Below, piece after piece: positions 29,605-38,700 of a stretch of 39,866 bases of DNA. The notes under the pieces were generated by a model. It ran no database searches. It had not been told where the DNA came from and worked only from the letters and a program-made list of their open reading frames with translations. Source of the stretch: Methylococcaceae bacterium (GTDB lineage Bacteria > Pseudomonadota > Gammaproteobacteria > Methylococcales > Methylomonadaceae). The stretch spans positions 1,289-41,154 of the forward strand of contig DUCI01000005.1 in NCBI GenBank assembly GCA_012959905.1, given 5' to 3'. The translations under genes were made by a program, and so were the position numbers. The stretch's first letter is position 1. Each line of letters starts with the position of its first letter.

Positions 29605-29640
29605 AAAGGGCAGAGCGATTCGCGATGCCCTTTTTTTTTT
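29605..29640 (+). terminator. Strong intrinsic terminator after the cold-shock gene
   Basis: AAAGGGCA (29605-29612) pairs with TGCCCTTT (29626-29633), and an inner GCG/CGC stem around ATT continues the hairpin. Ten T residues (29631-29640) follow directly. Confidence 0.9.
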
Positions 29641-29758
29641 AGATATTTTGCCTGCGTGGTCAAATGAACGGGTCTCAAGAAAAAGTATGGATATTATTTT
29701 TTCCTGTGGTATTTGTAGTAGGCTAATTTTTTAGAACATATCATAAAAGGATAGTGGC

Positions 29759-31141
29759 TTGAACCAAGAGCTTTTTTCTACACTTAATTTACACCCTGAT
29801 ATTATTAGAAATGTAGCCACTCTAGGCTATAAATCTATGACGCCGATTCAAGCCTTGACGTTGCCTTCTATTATTGAGGGTAAAGATGTTATTGGGCAAG
29901 CAAAAACAGGGTCAGGTAAGACCGCGGCGTTTGGCTTGGGTGTATTACACAGTCTAAACGTTAAATTTTTTCGGGTGCAATCTTTAATTCTCTGTCCAAC
30001 GAGAGAGCTAGCCGACCAAGTAGCTAAAGAAGTGCGTAAATTAGGACGTACGATTCATAATATTAAAGTGCTGACTTTATGTGGTGGCGTACCCATGGGT
30101 CCTCAGGTGGGTTCATTAGAACACGGTGCACATATTGTTGTGGGCACACCGGGGCGTATTGAGGATCATTTGAGAAGAGGCACTTTAAATTTAGAGCATG
30201 TCAATACATTGGTACTTGATGAAGCTGACCGAATGCTTGACATGGGTTTTCAGTCGGCCATAGATATGATCATTGAACAGGTACCTAGCCAGCGTCAAAC
30301 CTTATTATTTAGTGCAACTTTTCCCGGTAAAATACAGCATATTGCACAGCGTATCATGAAGCAACCCATCATGGCTAAAGTTGAAGAAAGCCATGACTCG
30401 AGAACTATTGAGCAATACTTTTATCAGATAGATCATGTAGGTGATAGATTTACAGCACTACAATTATTGCTGCTTGAGCATCGTTTAATATCTACGGTGG
30501 TCTTTTGTAATACTAAGCGCGAAACCCAGGAGGTAGCAGATCAATTAGTTGATTGTGGATTTAGCGCTTTGGCGTTACATGGGGATCTTGAGCAAAAGGA
30601 TCGCGATAAAACACTGGTGCGTTTTGCTAATAAAAGCATATCCATTTTAGTTGCGACCGATGTGGCTGCAAGAGGGCTTGATATTGACTCACTAGATGCG
30701 GTGATGAATTATCACATTGCTCGTGATCCTGAAATTCATGTGCATCGAATTGGTCGTACTGGTCGGGCAGGTAGCAAAGGGCTTGCCTGTAGTTTATTCG
30801 CCGAGAAGGAACATTATAAAATTTCACAGTTGGAAAAGTATCTAAACCTGACTGTTGAATCCCAACCATTACCTGCTACAACACTTTTGGGGCAATATAC
30901 CTATAAACCGCCGATGGAAACAATACAAATTGATGGGGGTAAGAAACAAAAGGTTAGAGCAGGGGATATTTTAGGTGCATTAACGGGTGATAAAGGTATT
31001 GCTGGGACTCAAGTGGGTAAAATTGACTTATTTGAAAATCATTCGTATGTGGCAGTCCATCGCGGTGTTGCGGATGTAGCATTGGCTAAGTTAGCAGAAG
31101 GACGACTCAAAGGGCGTTCGTTTAAAGTTCGGTTGTTATAG
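29759..31141 (+). CDS. dbpA: ATP-dependent RNA helicase DbpA
   Basis: DbpA is a DEAD-box helicase that works on 23S rRNA during large-subunit assembly. The 460-residue protein has the helicase motifs [45 protein letters not shown] and [13 protein letters not shown]. The C-terminal RNA-binding domain (about 385-460) reads RAGDILGALTGDKGIAGTQVGKIDLFENHSYVAV and ends KGRSFKVRLL. That domain is diagnostic of DbpA, which uses it to grip hairpin 92. The start is a TTG at 29759 with AAAGG upstream. The fsa gene follows by 30 bases. Confidence 0.95.
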   Translation: MNQELFSTLNLHPDIIRNVATLGYKSMTPIQALTLPSIIEGKDVIGQAKTGSGKTAAFGLGVLHSLNVKFFRVQSLILCPTRELADQVAKEVRKLGRTIHNIKVLTLCGGVPMGPQVGSLEHGAHIVVGTPGRIEDHLRRGTLNLEHVNTLVLDEADRMLDMGFQSAIDMIIEQVPSQRQTLLFSATFPGKIQHIAQRIMKQPIMAKVEESHDSRTIEQYFYQIDHVGDRFTALQLLLLEHRLISTVVFCNTKRETQEVADQLVDCGFSALALHGDLEQKDRDKTLVRFANKSISILVATDVAARGLDIDSLDAVMNYHIARDPEIHVHRIGRTGRAGSKGLACSLFAEKEHYKISQLEKYLNLTVESQPLPATTLLGQYTYKPPMETIQIDGGKKQKVRAGDILGALTGDKGIAGTQVGKIDLFENHSYVAVHRGVADVALAKLAEGRLKGRSFKVRLL

Positions 31142-31171
31142 TGATTTAATGTCTATGTACAGAGCGTTTTA

Positions 31172-31846
31172 ATGATTGAATTTTATTTGGATACGGTTGA
31201 TCTAGGGCAAATCGCTCGATTTAATGAAAGTATCCCGTTAACAGGGATTACAACTAACCCAACGATTTTAGCTAAAGCAAGCGTGGGTATAACTGAGTTG
31301 TTGCCCGAAGTTTCATCTCTTTTTGAGGCGGTGCCACGTATTCATATCCAAGTGGTTTCAGCGTCGGTCAATGAGATGGTTTTAGAAGCTCAAAAGCTTC
31401 ATGCGCTACCCTATGATATTGTTGTAAAAGTCCCTGCTACTGAAATAGGACTGGCGGCAATCCGTAAGATGAAGCGGTATCAAATTCCTGTTTTGGCAAC
31501 GGCAATATATAGTGCGGAACAAGGTTTCCTTGCGGCCACCTGTGGTGCTGATTATTTAGCGCCTTATGTTAATCGGATGAATGTCTTAGGTATTGATGGC
31601 GTAGCCGTAGTATCAGATTTACAAAATCTAGTGGAGTGTCATCAACTTAATTCAGTCTTATTGCCAGCTAGTTTTAAAAATTCTCAGCAGGTATTGAATG
31701 TTTTAAAGCTAGGCGTTGGGGCAATTACGTTGCCAGTCAATGTGATTGAAGGTTTGTTTAGTCAGAGTGTTGTCCAGCCAGCAGTGGAGCAATTTGAGTT
31801 GGATTGGCAAACAGCTTTTGGGACTAAGCGGAGTTTTGAAAGTTAA
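31172..31846 (+). CDS. fsa: Fructose-6-phosphate aldolase / transaldolase-like (FSA/TalC family)
   Basis: Family members either cleave fructose-6-phosphate to dihydroxyacetone and glyceraldehyde-3-phosphate (FSA) or act as short transaldolases. The 224-residue protein fits the short subfamily: MIEFYLDTVDLGQIARF, ITTNPTILAK, DIVVKVPATEIGL with the Schiff-base lysine at Lys86, GADYLAPYVNRM, and LLPASFKNSQQVLNVLKLGVGAITLP. The C-terminus EQFELDWQTAFG resembles E. coli FsaA closely. The sequence alone does not separate the two activities with certainty. It is 30 bases downstream of dbpA, so they may share a transcript, although a functional link is not obvious. Confidence 0.9.
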   Translation: MIEFYLDTVDLGQIARFNESIPLTGITTNPTILAKASVGITELLPEVSSLFEAVPRIHIQVVSASVNEMVLEAQKLHALPYDIVVKVPATEIGLAAIRKMKRYQIPVLATAIYSAEQGFLAATCGADYLAPYVNRMNVLGIDGVAVVSDLQNLVECHQLNSVLLPASFKNSQQVLNVLKLGVGAITLPVNVIEGLFSQSVVQPAVEQFELDWQTAFGTKRSFES

Positions 31847-31907
31847 TGATCAGTTTTATCGTAAATTTTAAGTATGGTTGATAAAACAGATAGAAAGAAA
31901 ATATAGG

Positions 31908-32516
31908 TTAGGGGATTTTATGGCTGTTAATGGTTTCATGAATTGATTTAAGTAAAACAATTAATGATTCAGCAGTGGGTATCTCTTGACCCGTAGGTGT
32001 GTTTGTAGACGTTTCTTTGTTGTTGTATTTAGCCGTAATAGTTGTTGCGTTGTTTTGTGGGGTAAGGATTATCTTAATTTCTTGATCACTTTCAGATGAT
32101 GTAAATAAATCGGTAAGTGAAAAGGGTAATAGGCTATCTTTTTCGCGCAGTGATTTTAAGTAATTATTTAAGCTAATGAGGTAAATGCCTTGATTCCGAT
32201 TACGGTCTTTAATTGGAATGGAATTGTAAGTCAGTACTTTTTCAATGAGAGACCAAGATTGATCGAAAGGCTTTGAGACCGTTAATGAATAATCATCATC
32301 ATGGGTCTGTAGTTGGCTAGTTGGGATGGTCTCATCTTGCTCAGTCACTAGTGTTTGTGTAGAGGGGTTGCTTTTTCGTAAAGCTTGTGGCGGAACCTCT
32401 AATTCAGAGACTTTTAGGTAAAAAAGTTCAGTTTGTTTTTCTTGTGGGTTCTTAATGGAATCAAAACTACATGCGGTTAAGAGTGTGGCTGTGAGTATGA
32501 TGGTGTATTGTTTCAT
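31908..32516 (-). CDS. bamC: BamC-like (NlpB/DapX) outer-membrane lipoprotein, short
   Basis: The product (202 residues from the ATG at 32516) starts with a type II signal peptide, and the lipobox LTAC gives Cys16. The segment DDDYSLTVSKPFDQSWSLIEKVLTYNSIPIKDRNRNQGIYLI is typical of the BamC helix-grip domain (substrate-like pattern of one aromatic pair and an amphipathic helix). BamC is the non-essential lipoprotein of the BAM complex, which inserts beta-barrel proteins. E. coli BamC has about 344 residues and two such domains; only one fits here. An upstream in-frame ATG at 32561 would bury the signal peptide, so I reject it. The gene is not next to dapA, its usual neighbour. Confidence 0.65.
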   Translation of the reverse strand: MKQYTIILTATLLTACSFDSIKNPQEKQTELFYLKVSELEVPPQALRKSNPSTQTLVTEQDETIPTSQLQTHDDDYSLTVSKPFDQSWSLIEKVLTYNSIPIKDRNRNQGIYLISLNNYLKSLREKDSLLPFSLTDLFTSSESDQEIKIILTPQNNATTITAKYNNKETSTNTPTGQEIPTAESLIVLLKSIHETINSHKIP

Positions 32517-32707
32517 TTGTGCTCGGTGGAAAAAGTATCGGGTCAATTTAGGGTCTTGCATGCGTATTTTTGATTATAAATAAAAATGATGCGACAGGCG
32601 TAATCATTTTTTAGTTGTATAGGTTAGTTGTATTGGGTTTTTTAATGTGCCGCTTTTTATAGTTATCGAAGGGGTTTTGTTAGTGTTAATAGGAATGATG
32701 GATTGTA

Positions 32708-32929
32708 ATGAAAAAAGAAGGTAGGCGTAATTTTTTTTGGCAGCTAGTTATAAACTTTCTTATTTGGGTGGGCATTACCGGTGCAATTGGTAGTTTGTTT
32801 GTGACCTTAGGAATTATCATGATTGGCGAATATGTCACATTACTGCTATCCATTCCAGTGCTTTTGGCTAGTGTAATGCTTTATCGTTGGGCAGATGCAA
32901 GAGATTCAAACGTTAAAAGGAAACGTTAA
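32708..32929 (+). CDS. Small membrane protein of unknown function
   Basis: I do not recognise this 73-residue protein. It has a basic start (MKKEGRRN), two predicted membrane helices (about 11-34 and 39-60) joined by a short loop containing MIGEY, and a strongly basic tail ending SNVKRKR. By the positive-inside rule both ends should be cytoplasmic. The ribosome-binding site is weak. It lies between the BamC-like gene and the Zeta-like gene, both on the opposite strand. Its stop is 15 bases from the stop of the convergent Zeta-like gene. The composition and clean hydrophobic pattern argue that it is real, but there is no functional clue. Confidence 0.6.
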   Translation: MKKEGRRNFFWQLVINFLIWVGITGAIGSLFVTLGIIMIGEYVTLLLSIPVLLASVMLYRWADARDSNVKRKR

Positions 32930-32944
32930 CGTTATAAATAATAA

Positions 32945-35146
32945 TTATGCATCGGTTTCATAGTCGGCAATCCGAGTTCCCTGTAGTCTCTTAATCCAGG
33001 GTTTCTGACCTTGCGGATCAACATCAAAAGCAAGTGATTCAGGTTTGTGTAATAAACCTTTCTCTCCAGAAGCATTTGGATTAAGTTGGCTTTTCTCAAT
33101 AAAATCAATTATTCGTTGCGTGTTGTAGATGATCAGAACACGGCTGCCGTATTGGTTTCCGTAGGTTAAATAAGCAACATTCTCTTCAATTAATGAAGGA
33201 TTGAGTTTCATCAAGGATTCTATTTTCTGGTTGTGGTTCTGTGACAGGTTTTTGAGTGTGGATTCGGGATGATTTAGCATCAAGTTTTTACAGAAAGATG
33301 AAAATGTAGCATTACGCTGGTGATTATTTATTTCTTCTTGTTGCTGTGAACTGAACGTAAAACTTTCAGCAACTAAATAATGTTGATTGCGAGCGCCATC
33401 ATTAGCAAATAATGAAATCTTAGTTAGCTGGCGATCCTCAAGGGCGGCGAGGAAGGAGTGAGGCGCACGAATATGTTTGTCAATGGTTACGACCCAAGGT
33501 AGTGCGCGACCTGTTGTTTTAAACCGATCTTTAACGCTCTCAGCAACCACTGAGCGTTGTAATTCATCTTCTCGTCCAGCAGGCTTGACTAGAAAAGCAT
33601 CAACAGCAGTGATTTCCGTATGAAAACCGGCTAGGTAGAATTGATAAATGATATCTTTATAGCGTGGGTTATAGGGAATACAGGTCCCATCATAAAGTAT
33701 GTTTATTTTATTTTTTTTTGCTTGTTCGGCGACTAGGTGGCGAAGCCTATTGGCAAAAGGTTCGACATAAATATAATCATCACTGTGGTGGTTTGCGGCA
33801 GTTAAAACGGTATAAAGGTCGCTTTGTTTACGAAAATCGTCGAGTGAAGCAATAACAAAATTGTCGCTGCATTGTGCTTTAGCAATTTCCTCAACCGCCG
33901 TTTTACCCGCACCGGCGCCGCCCATGCACATAAATATTTTTGGGTTATTTACGCTAGTTTTATGTTCAAAAATATTAACGACAATGGCGTTTAATTTTTT
34001 GATAACTTTATTGAGTCGGTTGTAGCCAATTTCGATGGTTCGCTCAAGCCGAGTATCACCGTTAGCCGCTTTTAGTAATTTGTTTTTCAATGCAGGGTTG
34101 TTAGCAAGATTGAAAATAACGTGTTTATTATTACCTTCAATTCTTTTTAACAGTTCAACTAATTCAGTGTGGCTGGGAGAGCGTAGCCCCGTGAGCATAT
34201 TGACATCAAGACAAAAGAGTGGTGCTGCTGATGGGTGTGTGAGTTTGATGCCATCAATGTCTTTTTTTTCTGAGCTTCTAAGTTGTTCGGTGCCAGGCAG
34301 ATAACCAATAATTTTATCCGAAGTATCTAAGGGGGCATCTGCAAATTGGCGACCTTTGATAAAGATATTGTCTTTGATGCTTTCTAGTGGGACTATCGCA
34401 CCATTAATGGTTACTAAGCAACGAATACCGTCAGCCGTGGTGTGTGATAGAAAAGGAATTCCTGAAATAAAGATCTTATTTTCAGGCCATTGCCCATATT
34501 GATTGGCGATGTTTTCAAGAGCCTTGGTTAGTGTTGGGTTGAGTGCATGTTTAAAAGCAACAGTGACTTCAGCAATAGAGCTGTCAGGGTGATGTAATAC
34601 AGTGGTATCCGTTTCTTCTAAACGACGAAAATCAATGCCTTGCTCATAAACGGCTTTAAAAGCAGGGATTTTTCCAAGGGTAATAATAAAGTAATTTAGA
34701 GTGATCCTGTTACCATAATCAAAAGGACGAACAGAGCGCATTTTATGGTAAAAACTAGCTAGTCTGTCAGCGATGTTGTCGGTTCTGATGACAAAACCGT
34801 TGTTGTCAAATAGCGCAGAATTTTCATTAAGATCATTTTCTAAGACTAGGCCTTGTATGACTTCTCTGAAAACACGTCTTTTGTTAGCATCAGGCATATA
34901 GCCTGGGCGGTGACTAGCAGTCGCTTGTCCTTGCCAGTCATGGTGGATTTCACGGTGAATTCTATAAAATAATTCTGTTAAGTAAGTAACGCGCTTAGCT
35001 TGGTCATGAGATACCGTGCCTTCGGTTTCACGTTGCAGTGTAGCAAGTAATTTAGTGCCTTGAAAAATACCTAATGCACGACGTAATTTTTTAAGTTGTC
35101 TTTTATGCGTAGTTGACGAAGGTGAGGTGTTATTGATAGTGGCCAT
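32945..35146 (-). CDS. Large protein with Zeta-toxin-like kinase domain and degenerate Fic-like motif
   Basis: The 733-residue protein has a P-loop MGGAGAGKT (Met408-Thr416), then VIASLDDFRKQSDLY (431-445) and YVEPFANRLRHLVAEQAKKNKINILYDGT. This is the order of Walker A, Asp switch and helix-then-(E/D)GT seen in Zeta-toxin/PezT kinases, which phosphorylate UDP-N-acetylglucosamine or other small molecules. The N-terminal 360 residues are not assigned. Near 128-158 LASFYHKMRSVRPFDYGNRITLNYFIITLG resembles the Fic motif HPFxxGNGR, but the catalytic His is Arg140 and a Gly is missing. No membrane segment or signal peptide is seen. No short antitoxin gene precedes it, unlike plasmid epsilon-zeta pairs. 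Size and domain mix would also fit a secreted effector, but nothing here proves that. Confidence 0.7.
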   Translation of the reverse strand: MATINNTSPSSTTHKRQLKKLRRALGIFQGTKLLATLQRETEGTVSHDQAKRVTYLTELFYRIHREIHHDWQGQATASHRPGYMPDANKRRVFREVIQGLVLENDLNENSALFDNNGFVIRTDNIADRLASFYHKMRSVRPFDYGNRITLNYFIITLGKIPAFKAVYEQGIDFRRLEETDTTVLHHPDSSIAEVTVAFKHALNPTLTKALENIANQYGQWPENKIFISGIPFLSHTTADGIRCLVTINGAIVPLESIKDNIFIKGRQFADAPLDTSDKIIGYLPGTEQLRSSEKKDIDGIKLTHPSAAPLFCLDVNMLTGLRSPSHTELVELLKRIEGNNKHVIFNLANNPALKNKLLKAANGDTRLERTIEIGYNRLNKVIKKLNAIVVNIFEHKTSVNNPKIFMCMGGAGAGKTAVEEIAKAQCSDNFVIASLDDFRKQSDLYTVLTAANHHSDDYIYVEPFANRLRHLVAEQAKKNKINILYDGTCIPYNPRYKDIIYQFYLAGFHTEITAVDAFLVKPAGREDELQRSVVAESVKDRFKTTGRALPWVVTIDKHIRAPHSFLAALEDRQLTKISLFANDGARNQHYLVAESFTFSSQQQEEINNHQRNATFSSFCKNLMLNHPESTLKNLSQNHNQKIESLMKLNPSLIEENVAYLTYGNQYGSRVLIIYNTQRIIDFIEKSQLNPNASGEKGLLHKPESLAFDVDPQGQKPWIKRLQGTRIADYETDA

Positions 35147-35206
35147 CTACTTTAGTGAAATCCAGATTGGGGTAGCGCTATAGCGCATTTGCGAGCCAAG
35201 GGGGGG

Positions 35207-35452
35207 TTATGGCTCAGCTTGCGGTGAAAGTAGTTTAAAAAGTAATTGGGCGTGTTCAGCGCTGGTGTGCCCTAAATCAGTAAGGTAGCCACCATCGGGG
35301 GCTGTGACTAAGCCTTTGTCAAATAATCGTTCAGTACCAGAAATTTCTTCATCGGTTGCTGACGAATGAATTTTAATGCCCAGTTGTCTGGAATCTAAAT
35401 TAAATTTAAGAAGTAAGTTTAATTCTATTATTTCTTCTTGGGAAAATGTCAT
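35207..35452 (-). CDS. TIGR02647-type small protein
   Basis: The 81-residue protein resembles the TIGR02647 family of proteobacterial small proteins: FSQEEIIELNLLLKFNLDSRQLGIKIHSSA, then RLFDKGLVTAPDGGYLTDLGHTSAEHAQLLFKLLS. The helix-turn-helix-like pattern and GLVT.PDGGYLTDLG wing resemble a small winged-helix domain, so DNA binding is plausible but unproven. AAGGAGG at 35457-35463 lies four bases before the ATG, one of the strongest ribosome sites here, so it should be well translated. It is upstream of the Zeta-like gene on the same strand (60 bases) and divergent from the large PEPCK-like gene. Confidence 0.85.
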   Translation of the reverse strand: MTFSQEEIIELNLLLKFNLDSRQLGIKIHSSATDEEISGTERLFDKGLVTAPDGGYLTDLGHTSAEHAQLLFKLLSPQAEP

Positions 35453-35735
35453 ATGGCCTCCTTTTTTAATTAGAGTATACGGTTTGTTGTTAAAATCTTC
35501 TAATGAATATTTTTAGTCAATCAGTTGACATTTTGTTCATACAGGGTTTTTTAGGTAAAGTTTTATGTCATAAGTTGATTTGGTTTTAATCCACAGGGTT
35601 GGATCGTGGGGTGGTATAAGATTTTTGTTTGCGTTACCTTGAAATACAGCTCGTGCTCATGTAATCTTAATCGCTTACGTCTTATTTTTATATAGGCATT
35701 TTTAGTTAAATTAAAGTGGGAACTTGGGTGAAATG

Positions 35736-38700
35736 ATGGATTTGTCACAAGCTTTGGGTATATCTAATCAAGAGAGTCAATCGGTATTAGATCAAGATGA
35801 ATTGCACGAATATATTAATTTAAAATTAGCTTCTTGTGGGCAACCGGTTTGTTCTAATGAGGATATTTCAGGTGTTTCATTAACTACGCAGGATATGATG
35901 CGTAATTATTTAGAGAAGAGCCGTCAGTTAGCGAGTAAGCAGTATCCTGTAGACCAACGCATTCAGGGTTTTTTAAATGATTATTTATCGGATTTAGATT
36001 TAGACCAGGTTCCACAATTGCCAGCGATTAGTTTTGAATTAGATCGTCATGGTATTGCCAGAGAGCTATCTATTACTAAAGGGGAAGAATCTTTTCATTC
36101 TGATTACCTGACTAGTTATAAAGTAGGGCAAGGGGTCTTGCATAATCCTGCCAGTGATCGTAGAACCACTAAAGGTTCATTCCATATCGCTGCGGGCGGT
36201 CTTCCTGTTGCGGGGGATAAGAAAGAAGTACCCTTACAAACTTTTGCTATGTTGCTTAAGCATGCTATTGAATCAACACCTGAGTTGTTATCGATTCCTT
36301 TTTGCTCAAATGAGCCAGAAACAGCGAAGATGTTTGCTTCATTGCTATTAAGGCCTACGGTTTGTCCAGAAGTCCCAGGTTTTGATGACAAAAAATCGAT
36401 GGAAGTGCGCTTTTTTGCACCCGGAAGTTTGGTCAGTAATTTAGATTTTGTTGAGAGTATTTTTGGTAATGCAGGTAATCCTGCTTTACCTGATAATGAT
36501 TCGGCACTGGATATAAAGCATTGGAGTGGTCATACCGGTTGCGTTCTTTTAGCACCGCATTTGGTTAAATTCACGAAGAAAGAGTTAGGCTTGCCACAGT
36601 GGAATGATGCGACGGAAAGACAACGTCGAGATGAGATGTGTTGGCAAACAGATGATGAGCTTTATAATGATGGCCAAGCATTTAAAATTACGGCGCGAAA
36701 TGATCAAGGCGTGATCTTTACTATATTAGCTGATAATTATTATGGTTATTGTAAGAAAGAAGTTAAAACACAACTTAGCTATGCGGCAAATTTATACGGT
36801 TTAGCTGAAGAAGAGCATGCGGGTGGCGCTTTAGCTTTTTGCCGTAGAAATCATGGTGAAGAGTATGGTATTGGAAGTCCTACACGTCAGTCCGGTTATG
36901 AGTTTAGTGATGTGGCCAGCCAGTTTAGTGATGTTATGGATGTGTTCTCAGAAGGATATGGGGTCGATAAAAATCATGCTAAGTTAATTTATGTGCCGCA
37001 AGATCTTCGTATGGATTTAAATGCGCAAACCATCACTTGGTTTAAAGGACGTGAGAAACACTCTATTCGGCTTCAACCTGGTTTTGTTTATATGCAGCCC
37101 AGTGGTTATAAAATCGAAATGGAGAAACACCCTAGCGTGGACAGTTGGTATCTAGTTGGAACGGATCCTGAAGGTACGTTTTGTCATAAACCGAGCACGG
37201 TTTCCGGTGGTGGTAAATCAGAAATATCAAAATCAATTGAGGATGCGATTTTATATAACCCTCTGTTTGTTAATGAGTTGCAACAAGATTTAGACAGTGT
37301 TCAGGATATTTTTGATAAGGATTATACCGGACGCTTTAAGTCAGGGCATGAGAATGAGGATCATGATCCAAGTCGTATACCTTTAAGCGATGAGCGAAGT
37401 TTAGGGTCTGTCATTAAGCTATTATCGGTTTCTTCTAGTCATACGGACGAATATAATGCGTGGCTAAAATCTATACCGTCTTATATCTTAGCCTTAGTGT
37501 TTGTGGTTAAGCGTTTTTACCGGTCTGAGTGGGGTGATGATTGGCGTCAGTTCTTTTCAGTAGATACGGTAGATGGTGCGCCGGCTCATGAGTTACGGAT
37601 GAATTACCATAAAATATTAGCCTCCTATTTACGTGTTGGATTTGATCAGCATGGGGGTTGGCGGACATTTAAATTGCGCCAAGATTTTATGGCCGCTGAA
37701 AAGATCCAGATGGAAGATGATATAAGTGCTGCTGTGGTTGTGCCCAAAGAGATTATCAAGGATTTTTGCGCCCAGACCATTCCTAATGAGAGTGTGAAGT
37801 TAATAGAAAATTGTGAGTTTAGATTATTTCAGCGCCCAGATGATGCGGTAATCCCAGGTTATGATAAACAAACAGAATATAACATGGCGCAAAAAGGAAA
37901 CTTTTTAGCCAATTATGAGCCATTAGCGGATGACACTTTATCGGAGGTAGTGAGCGATGTTATTAAATTCACTAAGTTCACCGAGCCGATGCATACATTA
38001 TTGACTGAAAGTGTTAATCAGCCAGGTAAATATGTTTGTTCATCGGCCCATCCCAGAATAGTGAATGGTGCACCTTCGAAGAACCCTCGTTATCTAGAAA
38101 CACGGGCTGACCTTTTAGATTCTTCTAAAAAATATATTGCTGAAATGGGTATTCGTTTACACCGAAAAATAGCACTTGATGTGCCTATTTGTCACCCAGT
38201 CGATGCGGTGTTAACGGGGCGTCGAAATAACCCGCGTGAACCTGGCATTAGACCGTTGGCTGTTTATAATCCGATTCATTTTCAGGAGTTGCCAGAATTA
38301 TTTATGGATTTTGTTAGTTCATTAACCGGCAAATCGCCTTCAACAACTGGAGCAGGCAGTGAAGGTGCTTTAACAAAAGGTCCTTTTAATGCGCTTAGAA
38401 CGACCGCTGATTTAAATAATGCTTTGGTTTCTTTTATGGTGACCGGCTATGCGGGGTTTTCAAGTTCAGCAGGTTATATTGGTACTAATATGCGTGTGGA
38501 TCATGATGTGAGTTTACTCATTCCTGAGATCTGGACACGACTTAGTGTTGAAGAGAGAGACCCTGGGTATATGATTAAAAATCAATATTTGGAGTCTGTA
38601 GAAGATTTTGAGTATAACGGCGAGATGGTCTTAGGTAGTCGCTTAGGCTACCGGATTACCGAGCATTTTGTGCATGATTTTTTTGGGAAATTATTTGATA

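Noticed and set aside
31853-31887. Inverted repeat GTTTTATC/GATAAAAC between fsa and the BamC-like gene as a terminator
   Set aside because: The stem is AT-rich, the loop is 19 bases and there is no T-run.
35175-35186. GCGCTATAGCGC palindrome upstream of the Zeta-like gene as an operator
   Set aside because: At 12 bp a single palindrome is weak evidence, and no second copy was noticed.
35525-35530. Perfect TTGACA upstream of the PEPCK-like gene
   Set aside because: No acceptable -10 box lies 15-19 bases downstream, so a promoter cannot be supported.
35563-35748. 61-codon minus-strand open frame overlapping the start of the PEPCK-like gene
   Set aside because: No ribosome-binding site of note, no recognisable pattern, and it runs through the upstream control region and the PEPCK-like start.
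36116-36391. 91-codon minus-strand frame inside the PEPCK-like gene
   Set aside because: Shadow of the real plus-strand gene, which carries clear family motifs over this stretch.
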